Both the position numbers and the translations under genes were made by a program. Source: Psychrobacter pygoscelis (GTDB taxonomy: Bacteria > Pseudomonadota > Gammaproteobacteria > Pseudomonadales > Moraxellaceae). From it: DNA of 64,000 nucleotides. This document shows, piece by piece, positions 1 through 11,270 of this stretch. A model generated the notes under the pieces. The model was not told the origin of the DNA and did no database searches. It was given only the letters and a program-made list of their open reading frames with translations. The first letter of the stretch is position 1; each line of letters starts with the position of its first letter. The DNA is taken from positions 1,140,997-1,204,996 of the forward strand of contig NZ_RQRU01000001.1 of assembly GCF_004335015.1 (NCBI RefSeq). Reading direction: 5' to 3'.

Positions 1-526
1 AAGCGCGCTCCGGATGGCTCATAAAAAAGGCCAAAAGACGATACTCTGTCGGACCAATGTCAACCGCATTGCCATCAGCAGTGACGCGTTGACTGACTGG
101 ATCTAAACTCAATCCCTCTGCCTCTATGGGTTTGTCACCTGACAAGGCACTACTGCGGCGCAGCACAGCTTTGATCCGCGACACAAGCTCTCGGGTTGAA
201 AATGGCTTGGTAATATAGTCATCAGCGCCAGCATCTAAGCCCTGCACCTTATTGTCCTCTTCACCTTTAGCCGTAAGCATGATCACAGGGATCTCAGCGA
301 GAAGTTCGTCTTTTTTTAGCATCCGGCAAAAGTCTATTCCTGACTGACCACCTGGTAACATCCAGTCCAGTAAGATTAATGCAGGGCGATGATCGACCAC
401 TTGTCGATGAGCACCAGAGACATCTTCGGCTTGTACACAGTCAAACCCCGCCATTTCAAGCGCTGTCATGATCATTTCACGAATTGCTGGCTCATCTTCA
501 ACGACCAATATGGTTTCGTTATTCAT
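1..526 (-). CDS. phoB: Phosphate regulon response regulator PhoB (C-terminus beyond window)
   Basis: The window edge cuts this gene; about 175 N-terminal codons are present. The receiver domain starts with an acidic pair (E10, D11) and carries the phospho-acceptor D54 in LLDWMLPG, T85 and K107 in TKPF. The winged-helix DNA-binding domain begins near residue 130 and contains DIGPTEYRLL followed by FFMSHPERA, close to the E. coli PhoB sequence as I know it, which separates it from generic OmpR-family members. PhoB is phosphorylated by PhoR under phosphate limitation and activates Pho-box promoters. Two Pho-box-like direct repeats lie about 220-270 bp upstream, consistent with autoregulation. 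phoR would be expected downstream, outside the window. Confidence 0.9.
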   Translation of the reverse strand, partial: MNNETILVVEDEPAIREMIMTALEMAGFDCVQAEDVSGAHRQVVDHRPALILLDWMLPGGQSGIDFCRMLKKDELLAEIPVIMLTAKGEEDNKVQGLDAGADDYITKPFSTRELVSRIKAVLRRSSALSGDKPIEAEGLSLDPVSQRVTADGNAVDIGPTEYRLLAFFMSHPERA

Positions 527-1213
527 GCCCTACCCTCAAAGTTGTTCGATCAATTATGATTTATCAATGCTATTTAACCAATATTATCTAAATACGCTTA
601 CTTAAAAAGCTTACTTAAACAGTGTGATACCGCTTAACGTCTCAGTCTCTATTGGTTAAGAAATGACTGCTAATAAATTATCACTTATTCATCACCAAAA
701 AAATAAACAATATTTGGTAATTACTCTAGCTGTCCTTACCTTATAATTATGACGGTTATATTACAACCTACCAATATGACAACCATATGACAAGCAGCAA
801 CTTATCCTTATTTTCTTGTTGTAAGGCAACGATAAAGGCTTTTTAAAGAGGATAACCGTCCACCACTCTAAGGTTAAAGTGCTGACGACAAACTTATGCC
901 TTTTTGATATACCTGCCTCATCGGCTCAAGACGTTATGTACGGTAAATCCATTTTAGATTTACCACAAAGCCGTTGGGATGAATTTACGCCCGCCTCAGC
1001 CATCTTACGACTTCTAGCCAGTAACGTTATACCAACGACTGTTTTTCGTACCAGTTTTAAATAGGATTGATTATACTTACCAAAATTGCAAAAAAAGTAT
1101 TAAAACAATGCTACTCAAATATAGTGCTACTAAAAAACAAGGCGAATAAAAGCACATTATTGAGAACAACCGTACTAAAATGACAGTGTCAAAATAGCAG
1201 TGTGGCAAGCCCT
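527..1213. other. Intergenic region between phoB and dtd
   Basis: About 690 bp without a convincing gene. It holds the two Pho boxes and AT-rich sequence. A 61-codon GTG-start frame at 879-1064 on the plus strand has no good ribosome binding site and no recognisable family, so I do not call it. Confidence 0.5.
749..793 (-). promoter_or_regulatory. Two tandem Pho boxes upstream of phoB
   Basis: Read on the minus strand, two 7-4-7 direct repeats are visible. They are TTGTCAT-atgg-TTGTCAT (793 to 776) and TTGTAAT-ataa-CCGTCAT (766 to 749). This matches the PhoB-binding half-site CTGTCAT with 11-bp periodicity. The site is upstream of phoB in the same orientation, so positive autoregulation is the likely role. 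The exact promoter -10 and start site were not identified. Confidence 0.65.
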
Positions 1214-1651
1214 TTAGACCTCAAGAAGGAAGTTAATAGGTCCATCATTGACAGCAGATACTTGCATATTAGCGCCAAATTCACCTGTAGCCACTTTAGA
1301 GTACTGCGACTGGGCATAGAGCACCAAACTATCAAAGAGGGCTTTTGCCGCTTCAGGCGCCATAGCCGGTCCAAAATCAGGACGTCGACCTTTATCAGTC
1401 TTGGCCATTAGCGTAAATTGTGATACCAGTAACAGGCCACCTTGCACCTCTTGAAGGTTTTTATCGAGCCGTCCTGCTTCATTGGCGAAGATTCGATAAG
1501 TTAATATCTTATCGATGAGTTTCTTGGCCACCGTTAGATCGTCATCATGACCAAGACCAATATAAGCCAAAATACCTTGATCGATAACTCCTACGACTGT
1601 GCCGTCAACACTCACGCTAGCTTGGGTAACTCGCTGAATAACTGCTTTCAT
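1214..1651 (-). CDS. dtd: D-aminoacyl-tRNA deacylase
   Basis: A 145-residue protein, the usual length for DTD. It removes D-amino acids (and glycine mischarged on tRNA-Ala) from tRNAs in the cytoplasm. The start MKAVIQRV matches the family N-terminus and is preceded by GAGGACAGT. An ATG 12 codons further upstream would only add a non-conserved tail. The family motifs SQFTL (active-site loop, middle of the protein) and the C-terminal NDGP (the cross-subunit Gly-cisPro motif region) are present. The gene stands alone, divergent from psd. Confidence 0.95.
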   Translation of the reverse strand: MKAVIQRVTQASVSVDGTVVGVIDQGILAYIGLGHDDDLTVAKKLIDKILTYRIFANEAGRLDKNLQEVQGGLLLVSQFTLMAKTDKGRRPDFGPAMAPEAAKALFDSLVLYAQSQYSKVATGEFGANMQVSAVNDGPINFLLEV

Positions 1652-1975
1652 ACTGTCCTCATAACTTATGTTTTTATCTGAATGCACTTTGTCTTAATGC
1701 TATCTGCCTTGATGCCAATTAACTCGATGCTAGGCATTTGACTATTATCACTATTATATCGATTATTACGCCAGTACCGCTGCTCAATATCGCCTTAGGT
1801 CTCAGTATCTGGATAAACTCTTGCCACCTTGTCAACGCTTAATAGCCTGATGACCTAATTACAGCAGCATTGCTCTAATCAACCCGCAGCTTATCCTCTG
1901 ATCTTAGCAATTCATGATAGACTATTTATTATTAGTCAGCGCCATTCCTCAATATATGATTAAACTGTGAGACTC
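1652..1975. other. Divergent dtd/psd intergenic region
   Basis: About 320 bp separating two divergent genes. It should hold both promoters, but I see no clear operator, hairpin or small ORF in it. Confidence 0.4.
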
Positions 1976-2866
1976 ATGAAAAACTCTTTAAAAAACCAGC
2001 TTAAGGCAACTTTAAGTACCGATAAGCTCTTCACTGCCGCTCAGCACCTTATCCCCCAGCAACGACTCAGTAAGACCGCAGGACGCTTTGCCGCCAGTCG
2101 CCATCCTCTTGTCAAAAAAGCCTTTATGCACACCTTTGCCAAGGCTTACGGCGTTACTCTAGATGAATACGAGCGCAAAAGCCTCAATGCCTATGAGAGC
2201 TTTAATGACTTCTTTACCCGTGAGCTAGCCAGTGATGCACGACCTATTGATGACAGCGCAAATGGTATCGTCTCACCAGCAGACGGTGTCATCTCACAAT
2301 TAGGCCATATTGAGCAAGGAAAGTTGCTGCAAGCCAAAGGCCGACATTATGCAGTTGGTCAGTTATTAGCCGACAGTGAAGATGGCAAATACTTTAAAGA
2401 TGGTAGCTTTGCCACCGTTTATCTCGCCCCGAGTAACTACCACCGAGTACATATGCCATTCGATGGTAAGCTGGTACAGACCCGCTATGTTCCAGGGTCA
2501 CTGTTTTCAGTTAACAACGTCACCGCTGCCGGTGTACCCGACTTATTTGCCCGCAACGAACGCTTGGTCTGTCTGTTCGAGACTGAGTTTGGGATGGCAT
2601 CGGTGGTTATGGTAGGGGCTATGATCGTGGCCGGTATTGAGACCGTCGCTACGGGGAAAATTGAGCGCTCCGAAACTATCCAGAGACAAAATCATGATAT
2701 GGCGCTGAATAAAGGCGATGAGCTTGGTCGCTTTTATCTGGGTTCTACCGCCATTGTGCTATTGCCTAAAGCAGCAGGGGTAGTATGGCAAGAAGGGCTA
2801 GAGCACAACTTGGCGGTGCAGATGGGCCAACTGCTTGGGATCGCTAACACGACCCAGTCTGTATAA
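1976..2866 (+). CDS. psd: Phosphatidylserine decarboxylase proenzyme
   Basis: Makes phosphatidylethanolamine from phosphatidylserine at the inner membrane. The proenzyme cleaves itself at the LGST motif, seen near residues 255-258 of this 296-residue protein, leaving a pyruvoyl group on the alpha chain. The conserved NDFFTRE, SPADG and YHRVHMP segments are all present, so it should be active. I chose the ATG at 1976. A GTG three codons earlier (1967) is possible, and neither has a strong ribosome binding site. Convergent with the DUF1287 gene. Confidence 0.95.
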   Translation: MKNSLKNQLKATLSTDKLFTAAQHLIPQQRLSKTAGRFAASRHPLVKKAFMHTFAKAYGVTLDEYERKSLNAYESFNDFFTRELASDARPIDDSANGIVSPADGVISQLGHIEQGKLLQAKGRHYAVGQLLADSEDGKYFKDGSFATVYLAPSNYHRVHMPFDGKLVQTRYVPGSLFSVNNVTAAGVPDLFARNERLVCLFETEFGMASVVMVGAMIVAGIETVATGKIERSETIQRQNHDMALNKGDELGRFYLGSTAIVLLPKAAGVVWQEGLEHNLAVQMGQLLGIANTTQSV

Positions 2867-2882
2867 TTAAGCGCTAAGCAAA

Positions 2883-3563
2883 CTAGTATCGATAATGACC
2901 AGTAATGGGATAGGCAAATAAGATATCTTCTTGCTGCACGCCTTGACCAATATTGTGAATAATCAGCGGTGTCCCCTCCGCTGATGTTTTATTAGAGACG
3001 ATACCTATGTGCGGCAGATTGCCACTTGGCAGTCGCCACGAGACGATATCACCGGCTTTAAAACTCTCAATATCTGTTATAGACAAGCTCTGACCATGAC
3101 GCTCAAAGAAGGTCTCTAGATTGGGAACACGGCGATGGTCGATGTTTTTATCGGCAGTTTTTAGTCCCCAGAGTTTAGGATATTCTGCAAAATGCTGCTG
3201 CATATCGTGATTGACCAGCTGCTGCAAATCGATATTTTGTAGTCGATAAGCACGAATGACGACATCGCTACATACCCCGGTATGCTGCGGCACATCGCCC
3301 CGTGGAAAGTCCAACTTGCGATATGAGGGGTCATAACTCACGGTAACACCAATTTGCTTTTTGGCATCTCGAGCAAGCTTCGCGCCATTGCTGACAGGCT
3401 CAGCAGCTACGGCCAGCTGCATACTGGCGATGCTCAGCGCTATCAGGCCTGTTCGAGCGAGTCTCGCCATGATAGCTGTTACTGGCATGGCTAACGGTGA
3501 GTTGGCATGGGATATCTTATCTTGGTATATCTTGTTTAAGGCAATACGGTCCTGACATTTCAC
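2883..3563 (-). CDS. DUF1287-family secreted protein
   Basis: Contains a DUF1287 domain, a family related in layout to NlpC/P60-type cysteine hydrolases, through GVCSD (with the candidate Cys), a WRLPSG segment, HIGIV and a C-terminal HNIGQG. An internal hydrophobic stretch (RTGLIALSIASMQLAVAA) looks like a signal peptide or anchor, so the product is probably periplasmic. The start is uncertain. GTG at 3563 has an AGGGG ribosome binding site at good spacing but puts about 30 residues before the hydrophobic stretch. ATGs at 3488 or 3470 give a classic short signal peptide but lack a Shine-Dalgarno sequence. Substrate unknown. Confidence 0.75.
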   Translation of the reverse strand: MKCQDRIALNKIYQDKISHANSPLAMPVTAIMARLARTGLIALSIASMQLAVAAEPVSNGAKLARDAKKQIGVTVSYDPSYRKLDFPRGDVPQHTGVCSDVVIRAYRLQNIDLQQLVNHDMQQHFAEYPKLWGLKTADKNIDHRRVPNLETFFERHGQSLSITDIESFKAGDIVSWRLPSGNLPHIGIVSNKTSAEGTPLIIHNIGQGVQQEDILFAYPITGHYRY

Positions 3564-3631
3564 TAACACTCCCCTGTTTTCTTTTTATTAGTCCATTATT
3601 TATTACTTACTGAAACCCTAATGAGCTATCC

Positions 3632-3709
3632 ATTGAGTTCTTTATTGAGTTCTTTATTGAGTTCTTTATTGAGTTCTTTATTGAGTTCTTTATTCCGTTC
3701 TTTATTGAA
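3632..3709. repeat. 12-bp direct tandem repeat, about 6 copies
   Basis: The unit TTTATTGAGTTC is repeated head to tail. There is a partial copy at 3632-3640, then four identical copies from 3641 to 3688, then a degenerate copy with TTCCG, and a partial last one. It lies in the spacer between the DUF1287 gene and the HD hydrolase gene. The identical inner copies suggest recent slippage expansion. Confidence 0.9.
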
Positions 3710-3822
3710 TGATGCGCGCATCGTGCGTCGAATGATTGAATAACTGGCCAATTTTACTTTCTATCCATAAACCTTAGATTGTTAGAATGAATACGCTGTC
3801 ATAGTCTCTTATGCAGATAAAC

Positions 3823-4446
3823 TTAGGCATCAATCAACCACCCTTGCTCAACGGCAACATCAATCTGCTGAATTAACCAGTCATAAATATCGGGAAACGA
3901 CTTTTTGATAAAGGCCTGCGTGGATAAGACTTGGCTACGAGTCACTTGGTGCATCTGCCACATGCCGCCTTGGGTCTTTAAATTCAACAAAAATGGCAGT
4001 AGCCTATCGACCACCTTAACCAGCTGGGTCTCTTGACTGCTCCCCGTCTCTTGCTCTTCCCAAATCTTGGCCAGATTATCAATACCATTGCCCCGCTCGT
4101 CTTGAAGTCTATGAATGCCTTCACGTTCTGTATGATGCGCCTCACTACGTTGACTATCGTACAAATAGGTATCGCCCGCGTCAATCTCACCCAAATCATG
4201 CACCAATGCCATCTTCAGTAAGCGCTCATGATTGAGCGGTAGCTTGAAGTATTCGGCAATAGACCAGCAAGCCATTGCCAAGTGCCATGAATGCTCCGCA
4301 GAATTCTCACGCCGAGTACCGCCTGTTATATAATTGCGGCGCTCCACGTGTTTAAGCGCATCAAGCTCTAGTAAAAAATGCGTAATATCTTCCATCTTTG
4401 GCAAGTTGTCTGGTGCGGTGCTTTTAGATTGACGCTGACTGTCCAT
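3823..4446 (-). CDS. HD-domain hydrolase (YfbR/COG1896-like)
   Basis: A 207-residue HD-superfamily protein. The metal-binding pattern is visible as H in ENSAEHSWH, the HD pair in ALVHDLGE, and a later D in VKVVDRL. This arrangement is typical of 5'-deoxynucleotidase-like and related phosphohydrolases of COG1896. Substrate cannot be told from sequence; nucleotide monophosphates are the usual guess. I chose the ATG at 4446, preceded by a GAGAG purine stretch; a GTG three codons earlier is an alternative. Confidence 0.8.
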   Translation of the reverse strand: MDSQRQSKSTAPDNLPKMEDITHFLLELDALKHVERRNYITGGTRRENSAEHSWHLAMACWSIAEYFKLPLNHERLLKMALVHDLGEIDAGDTYLYDSQRSEAHHTEREGIHRLQDERGNGIDNLAKIWEEQETGSSQETQLVKVVDRLLPFLLNLKTQGGMWQMHQVTRSQVLSTQAFIKKSFPDIYDWLIQQIDVAVEQGWLIDA

Positions 4447-4562
4447 AACTCTCACTATTTATTACTAAAAAGCCAATCAACTAATTGACTAATTGACTAT
4501 AGGAATCTTTAATACCCTGCTACTTAACGGCTATTTGACCTCTATGAACCGTTATTTGCCCC

Positions 4563-5138
4563 CTATTTAACTAGGTTGCTAATTGTTTTAAAGGCAGGGT
4601 CTTTACTGGAGCGGCATAGCTCAAATAATATGGCCTCCACCGTAGTAACGACAGCTCCTGCTCGGCGCATTCGGCGAATCGCTTGCTTACGATCATAGGC
4701 GTTTCGTGAGCCTGTTGCATCAGCAATAATGACAGGCTGCATGCCATTATCAAGCAGGTCTAATGCGGTCTGCATAACACAGACATGGGTCTCAACACCG
4801 CACAATAATACGGCATTACGATTTTGCTGTGCCAGATGATTCCACGCTTCATTATTATCACAGGCACTGAACGTGACCTTTTCTACAGCCTTCGCTTTGT
4901 TGCTATCTAGGACTTCCATAATCTCCGGCACAGTCTCACCTAAGCCTTTTTTGTATTGCTCGTTCAGCATAATGGGAATGCCAAGAGCTTGCAGTCCTTC
5001 AATTAGCATCACAATCTTGCTAAGGATTTCCTGCTGACGATAAATATGCGGGGTAAGCTTTTCTTGCACATCAATGATCACGGCTTGGCAATTATCACGC
5101 ATGATGCGGTAGGTCTTATCGGTAGTAATCGTCGACAT
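4563..5138 (-). CDS. Isochorismatase-family cysteine hydrolase
   Basis: A 191-residue isochorismatase-fold hydrolase. The catalytic triad of the family can be seen as D23 (IIDVQEKL), K87 (VEKVTF) and C120 (GVETHVCV). The cis-peptide region GVETH is intact. The length and motifs resemble the YcaC-like and nicotinamidase-related subgroup that hydrolyses amides, but the substrate is not predictable. A strong AAGGAG ribosome binding site precedes the ATG. No operon partners on either side. Confidence 0.85.
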   Translation of the reverse strand: MSTITTDKTYRIMRDNCQAVIIDVQEKLTPHIYRQQEILSKIVMLIEGLQALGIPIMLNEQYKKGLGETVPEIMEVLDSNKAKAVEKVTFSACDNNEAWNHLAQQNRNAVLLCGVETHVCVMQTALDLLDNGMQPVIIADATGSRNAYDRKQAIRRMRRAGAVVTTVEAILFELCRSSKDPAFKTISNLVK

Positions 5139-5361
5139 AACACTCTCCTTGTGGCTATCGTTTTAACTTATTCTCTTATTTAGTCACACTTTAGCTGATG
5201 GGTCAACGTTGTGTTTTTAGAGAAGATCATTTTTAGGGTTTTATTTCATGAGGCGTTAAGCCGCCCGTTCAGCACCGTCATTTAATGTCTTAAACGCTGA
5301 CTGCTAGCTTTACCGCTATACTTCAAAGCCTTAGCGCTACAACCTAATAATAGCTAAGAGC

Positions 5362-5775
5362 CTAGCACTTACCTGTTACAATAATCTGCCGCTCAAAGTG
5401 CCCCATGTGACCATAGCTGCCTACCTTACTAACAACCCCTTTGATACAGACGTTATCCAGCTTATAAAACGAGTCTTTGATACCGCGCTGCTTGGCAATA
5501 CTGTCTATAATATTGCTGGGGTCATCAATATGATACTGTTGACCGGTATTACTGCTAAAGCTGAACTGCTCTAAGGTCTTAAGGACTGTGCCAGTTACTG
5601 GCTTTGGCTTTAACCCTGGATTATCTAGATGGGCAGATAGCTTGGCGGACATGGCTTGCTGAGCAGCAAAGCTTGTTGCTCCTATACCAATTAGAGCCAG
5701 TAAAGCAAATTTTAGTATCGAATTTTTGCGTTTGTTATGTTGATTATCTTGACGTGGTTTTTGAGTACTGCTCAT
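5362..5775 (-). CDS. Hypothetical membrane-anchored or exported protein
   Basis: 137 residues, not recognised. The N-terminus is Lys/Arg/Gln-rich up to residue about 20, followed by one hydrophobic segment (about 21-42), so it is either an anchor or an uncleaved signal sequence. The soluble part has two cysteines near the end that could form a disulfide in the periplasm. GGAGACTAAA precedes the ATG, which supports translation. Confidence 0.6.
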   Translation of the reverse strand: MSSTQKPRQDNQHNKRKNSILKFALLALIGIGATSFAAQQAMSAKLSAHLDNPGLKPKPVTGTVLKTLEQFSFSSNTGQQYHIDDPSNIIDSIAKQRGIKDSFYKLDNVCIKGVVSKVGSYGHMGHFERQIIVTGKC

Positions 5776-6002
5776 TTTAGTCTCCTACTAAGCCCAATGC
5801 TTAGTTAGATATATAGCGTTTTTAGCTACAAATATTGTATCGTGGGATAAATGGAGTAAGCGTAATTTTTGTTATACAGATAAAAACTTAAAACCCTTAT
5901 AAATAGGTCAAATATGAACTATAACAAGATAATTGGCGAACAGTGAATTGAATATAACTTTAATAACGTGGCTGAAATTTATAAATAGTAGAGCAACAAA
6001 CC

Positions 6003-6036
6003 AAAAAAAACGCCAGAATTATCTGGCGTTTTTTTT
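6003..6036 (-). terminator. Rho-independent terminator after fadBA (bidirectional shape)
   Basis: The 7-bp stem CGCCAGA/TCTGGCG has a 4-base loop and runs of 8 A and 8 T on its two sides, so it can work in both directions. It lies about 60 bp past the fadA stop codon. Confidence 0.9.
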
Positions 6037-6092
6037 ATTATGCGATTAGAGCGTATTGGTCTAAAAAGAAACTTTTAAATAAAATTCTTTAA

Positions 6093-7265
<1,173 letters not shown>

Positions 7266-7309
7266 TTAAAGCTCCTTTCAAATTTTATTATAACTATAGG
7301 TCATCGTTA

Positions 7310-9469
7310 TTAGGCTTGTGGGTAAAAAGTCTCACCGGCAGCGGCCATATCACGGATCTTTTGCGGGGCTTCATAGGCTTTACCAAGATGGGCATATTTT
7401 TCACATAGCGCTAGGTAGTTGTCTAGACCGAGTTGATCAATATAGCGGCAAGGACCACCACGGAACGCTGGGAAGCCGACACCCATGATCATCGCCATAT
7501 CGGCCTCGCTTGGCGTAGCGACGATGTTGTCTTCTAAGCAGCGAACGGTTTCGTTACAGAACGCCAGCATCATACGATCGATGATGGTTTGATCGTCAAA
7601 CTCTTGCGTCTTGCTATCAGTGGTGTCTTTAAGCAGCGCATAAGTCGCCTCGTCTGCCGTTTTCTTTGGCTTGCCGCGCTTGTCTTTTTCGTATTTATAG
7701 AAGCCAACGCCATTTTTTTGACCCAAACGCTGGTTCTCAAACAAATGCTTGATAGCGCCTTTAAAGTCAGGCTTCATGCGATCTGGGAAGCCCTCTGCCA
7801 TAACCTCTGCGCCGTGCACACCGGTATCAAGACCGACCACATCGATAAGATAAGCAGGTCCCATAGGCCAGCCGAACTTCTCCATGACTTTATCGACATG
7901 AACAAAATCCGCACCTTCTTTAAGCAATAAGTCAAAGGCACCAAAGTAAGGGAACAATACACGGTTGACGAGGAAGCCTGGGCAGTCGTTAACCACAACG
8001 GGTACTTTACCCATGCGCTGCGCTAGAGCAACCGTGGTCGCAATCGCTTCTTCTGATGACTTCTCACCGCGAATAACTTCGACCAGTGGCATACGGTGCA
8101 CAGGATTAAAGAAGTGCATACCGACGAAGTTCTCAGGACGCTCAAGCACTTCAGCCAGATGAGTAATTGAGATGGTCGAGGTGTTAGAGGCTAAGATAGC
8201 GTTGTCTTTGACCAAGCCTTCGACTTCTTTTAGTACTGCATGCTTCACTTTTGGGTTTTCAACGACTGCTTCAATGACGATATCGGTCTCAGCAAAGTCG
8301 CCGTAGTTGAGGGTTGGACGAATTCGGCTTAGGGTTTCGCCCATTTGTGCAGGGGTCATCTTGCCGCGATCGACCATTTTGCCAAGCAATTTGCTGGCCT
8401 CGCCCATACCAAGGTCTAATTGCTCCGCCTTGATGTCTTTCATGATGATTGGCAAGCCTTTAGACGCTGCTTGGTAGGCAATACCGCCGCCCATGATGCC
8501 TGCACCTAGTACCGCTGCTTCATCGATATCATGCGCCAGCTTGCTGTGCTTTTTCGCCAGCTTTTTGACTGTCTGATCGTTCAAGAATAGACCCACAAGG
8601 CTAGTCGCTTGCGGGGTCTTAGCCGCTTTAGCAAAGCCTGCCGCCTCTACTTTAAGCGCTTCATCACGGCTTAGATTGATGTGCTTTTCGATAGCATCGA
8701 TGGCGATGGCAGGGGCTGGATACTGCTTGGGATTGGCTTTAGCAAAGATAGCGCCTTTAGCACTATTGATCGCCATAGCTTGCTCAAGCTGGTTGAGTTT
8801 AACCGGCTGCAACTTCTCTTCGCGTTTTGCTCTCCAGTCCAGCTCGCCTGAGATACATTTTTTGACCAAGTCGATAGCAGCATTTTGCAAGTCATCTGCT
8901 GACACAACGGCATCGACTAAACCAACTTTTAGCGCATCGGCCGGCTTTTGCGGCTTACCAGTCGCGATAAGCTCTAGTGCATTGTCCACACCCAATAGTC
9001 GCGTGGTACGCACAGTACCACCAAAGCCTGGGAAAATACCAAGCTGGGTTTCAGGGAGACCGATTTGCGCTTTTTCGCTCATGACCCGATATTCACAGAC
9101 CAATGTCATCTCACAACCACCACCTAATGCTGCGCCATTGATAGCGGCAACTTTAGGGAATGGCAAGTCTTCAAAACGGTTAAATACATCATTGATATCT
9201 AGAATCCAGTTCTTAATATCATCTTCATCTTTACGGAAATAACCGACAAACTCAGTGATGTCAGCACCAGCGATAAACACGCCTTTGCCAGAAGTTACGA
9301 TAAGACCTTGAATGTCGTCAGCCTTTTCTAGCGCATTCACGGCTTGTTTAAATTGCTCATTGGTCTCGGCATCAAACTTATTGACGCTCTCATTTTCTGC
9401 ATTAAATTGCAGGTTAGCGATACCATCATCTAGCATGGTCACCGAAATGCGGTTGCCTTGATAAACCAT
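7310..9469 (-). CDS. fadB: Fatty acid oxidation complex alpha subunit (enoyl-CoA hydratase / 3-hydroxyacyl-CoA dehydrogenase)
   Basis: 719 residues, close to the usual 729 of FadB. The N-terminal crotonase domain has the oxyanion segment AGADITEF and the catalytic glutamates E120 (GGGCE) and E140 (GLPE). The NAD-binding Rossmann motif GAGIMGGG begins near residue 316, and the dehydrogenase His is in [11 protein letters not shown]. The order hydratase then dehydrogenase, with a FadA partner downstream, fits the aerobic FadB rather than FadJ. A clear AAGGAG precedes the ATG. Electrons from acyl-CoA dehydrogenation would enter the ETF-QO encoded at 53.6 kb. Confidence 0.97.
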   Translation of the reverse strand: MVYQGNRISVTMLDDGIANLQFNAENESVNKFDAETNEQFKQAVNALEKADDIQGLIVTSGKGVFIAGADITEFVGYFRKDEDDIKNWILDINDVFNRFEDLPFPKVAAINGAALGGGCEMTLVCEYRVMSEKAQIGLPETQLGIFPGFGGTVRTTRLLGVDNALELIATGKPQKPADALKVGLVDAVVSADDLQNAAIDLVKKCISGELDWRAKREEKLQPVKLNQLEQAMAINSAKGAIFAKANPKQYPAPAIAIDAIEKHINLSRDEALKVEAAGFAKAAKTPQATSLVGLFLNDQTVKKLAKKHSKLAHDIDEAAVLGAGIMGGGIAYQAASKGLPIIMKDIKAEQLDLGMGEASKLLGKMVDRGKMTPAQMGETLSRIRPTLNYGDFAETDIVIEAVVENPKVKHAVLKEVEGLVKDNAILASNTSTISITHLAEVLERPENFVGMHFFNPVHRMPLVEVIRGEKSSEEAIATTVALAQRMGKVPVVVNDCPGFLVNRVLFPYFGAFDLLLKEGADFVHVDKVMEKFGWPMGPAYLIDVVGLDTGVHGAEVMAEGFPDRMKPDFKGAIKHLFENQRLGQKNGVGFYKYEKDKRGKPKKTADEATYALLKDTTDSKTQEFDDQTIIDRMMLAFCNETVRCLEDNIVATPSEADMAMIMGVGFPAFRGGPCRYIDQLGLDNYLALCEKYAHLGKAYEAPQKIRDMAAAGETFYPQA

Positions 9470-10049
9470 TCGAAGCTCCTTGTTGTTCTTGGGTTATTGT
9501 GCAAGTTAAAAATAATTTTATGAAACTGTGATGAATTAATGAAAACAAAACGCCAAATTGCCTAAAATCCATTAGCCAATAAGCTGTTAGTAGCCATACA
9601 CTTATGGCTTATTAAGTTATATGGCTCGCTATTACTGGTAGCTAATTGGCCCTTAACGCATTCACAATAAATGAAAAGAACCCTAAAAAGACCACAGCGA
9701 AACATACCATTGTTAAGCGCTCATCGTCCTTTAGATTTTGACAGATAAAATTTTGGTTATAAAAATACTCAACCATTAAGGAACATGGTCGCTCTTTCGG
9801 GCTTAGTGTAGGGGATTTGCCCCCTGACTGTCACAATGTTAGCTCTGACTCATAAGTCATTATTAATAATTATTGGTCGTAAATTTGTGTAATAGTCTCC
9901 TTCTATCATCATGCTACACCACCTATCAAGATTATTGTTATACTTATTATAATAAATCTGTTTTTCGTCGTTTGCCGGATTCAAGTCACCATTTCCCGCA
10001 CACGTAAGCCACTATTATTCCTATTTTAGGTTATTCGCAACTGCTATTT
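9470..10049. other. Divergent fadB/ispA intergenic region
   Basis: 580 bp, AT-rich, no credible ORF. A TATAAT hexamer at 9948-9953 could be the ispA -10 box, though no good -35 lies at the right distance. I saw no clear FadR- or PsrA-type palindrome in front of fadB. Confidence 0.4.
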
Positions 10050-11042
10050 ATGTCCAAATTTAATAATGACGCTGTGGTGCCCTCAGCGCCGCCTACCCCT
10101 GTTTTAGCTGCTACTCAGGATCAACTATCCTTCGACGCACTTAGATCCCACACAACCCAGCTTTTAACTGCTGATATCGAGCAACTCATCGAAGTCTCAT
10201 CACTACCAGAGCCTTTAAGAGGAGCCTGCCATTATGCGATGAGCGGCAGTGGTAAGCGAGTGCGGCCTTTGTTAGTTGCTAGCGCCTTTATGACGCTGCA
10301 AGGTAAGTTTGGCCCATCAGAGTCGTCAGCGCCTATATTAAATGATGCCTGTCGGCGAGCGATGTTAGCGGTCGAGCTACTGCATGCCTACTCGCTTATC
10401 CATGATGACTTACCCTGCATGGACGACGATGACCTACGCCGTGGTCAACCGACCTGTCATATTGCTTTTGATGAAGCTACTGCCCTACTGGCAGGCGATG
10501 TCTTACAGACGCTCGCCTTTGAGGTTTTAAGCGCCGATATTGACGGATTTGCCGCCATTGATACCACCCTTTCACTGCGGCTTATCAAGGTGTTCGCCCC
10601 GCGAGCTCGGCGTATGGTGGCAGGTCAGATGCTGGATTTAAACGCCGAGAGTACCCCTATCTGTCAGGAGGCTCTTGAGGCCATTCATCGTGACAAGACT
10701 GGCGCTCTAATTGAAGCAGCCAGCTTAATGGGCGCTATATGCGCTGATGCAAGCGATACTGAGCTTGACACGGTGCAGCACTTTTCAGCCAATCTTGGCC
10801 TTGCCTTTCAGGTTCAGGACGATATCTTAGATGTAACGGTCAGTACTGATGATCTGGGCAAGCCTGCTGGGAGCGATGAAAAGCTCGACAAATCTACCTA
10901 CGTTAAGCTTATGGGCGTTGAGACGGCCAGTGAGTATGCTAGAGAGCTATTTGATTCGGCTAAAGCGGCTGTGGTGCAAACTTTTGGTGACGACAATCAG
11001 CTTATTGAGCTAGCAAACTGGCTTTGGAAGCGCAATAAATAA
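10050..11042 (+). CDS. ispA: Farnesyl diphosphate synthase
   Basis: 330-residue trans-prenyltransferase condensing IPP with DMAPP and GPP to farnesyl diphosphate, the precursor for undecaprenyl-PP, quinones and heme O. The first Asp-rich motif is at 119-128 (HDDLPCMDDDD), followed by LRRG; the second is D257-D258-x-x-D261 (VQDDILD). The GKRVRPLL substrate motif is at 68-75. The two-residue insertion (PC) inside the first Asp-rich motif is the bacterial FPP-synthase signature. About 30 extra N-terminal residues compared with E. coli IspA. No Shine-Dalgarno sequence before the ATG. Confidence 0.93.
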   Translation: MSKFNNDAVVPSAPPTPVLAATQDQLSFDALRSHTTQLLTADIEQLIEVSSLPEPLRGACHYAMSGSGKRVRPLLVASAFMTLQGKFGPSESSAPILNDACRRAMLAVELLHAYSLIHDDLPCMDDDDLRRGQPTCHIAFDEATALLAGDVLQTLAFEVLSADIDGFAAIDTTLSLRLIKVFAPRARRMVAGQMLDLNAESTPICQEALEAIHRDKTGALIEAASLMGAICADASDTELDTVQHFSANLGLAFQVQDDILDVTVSTDDLGKPAGSDEKLDKSTYVKLMGVETASEYARELFDSAKAAVVQTFGDDNQLIELANWLWKRNK

Positions 11043-11270
11043 CAGGTTTCGCTTAACAGGAAGAATAAATAGATAGGAGCAATCGAATGGACAAAAGCTT
11101 GAGCAGTCACGTATGAGTCACTTTCATACGGCTCCTATCTTAAACTTTTACCTATGCTCCTAATAATAAATAAATTTTCATTGCATAACTTTTGCTGAGT
11201 TGTCTTTTTATAGTTATACTCAATTGCTACCATCAAACTAAAAACAATTAACTATAACTTGGAGCACCTT

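Noticed and set aside
879..1064. 61-codon plus-strand frame downstream of the Pho boxes
   Set aside because: GTG start, no ribosome binding site, no recognisable family; the Pho boxes fit phoB autoregulation better.
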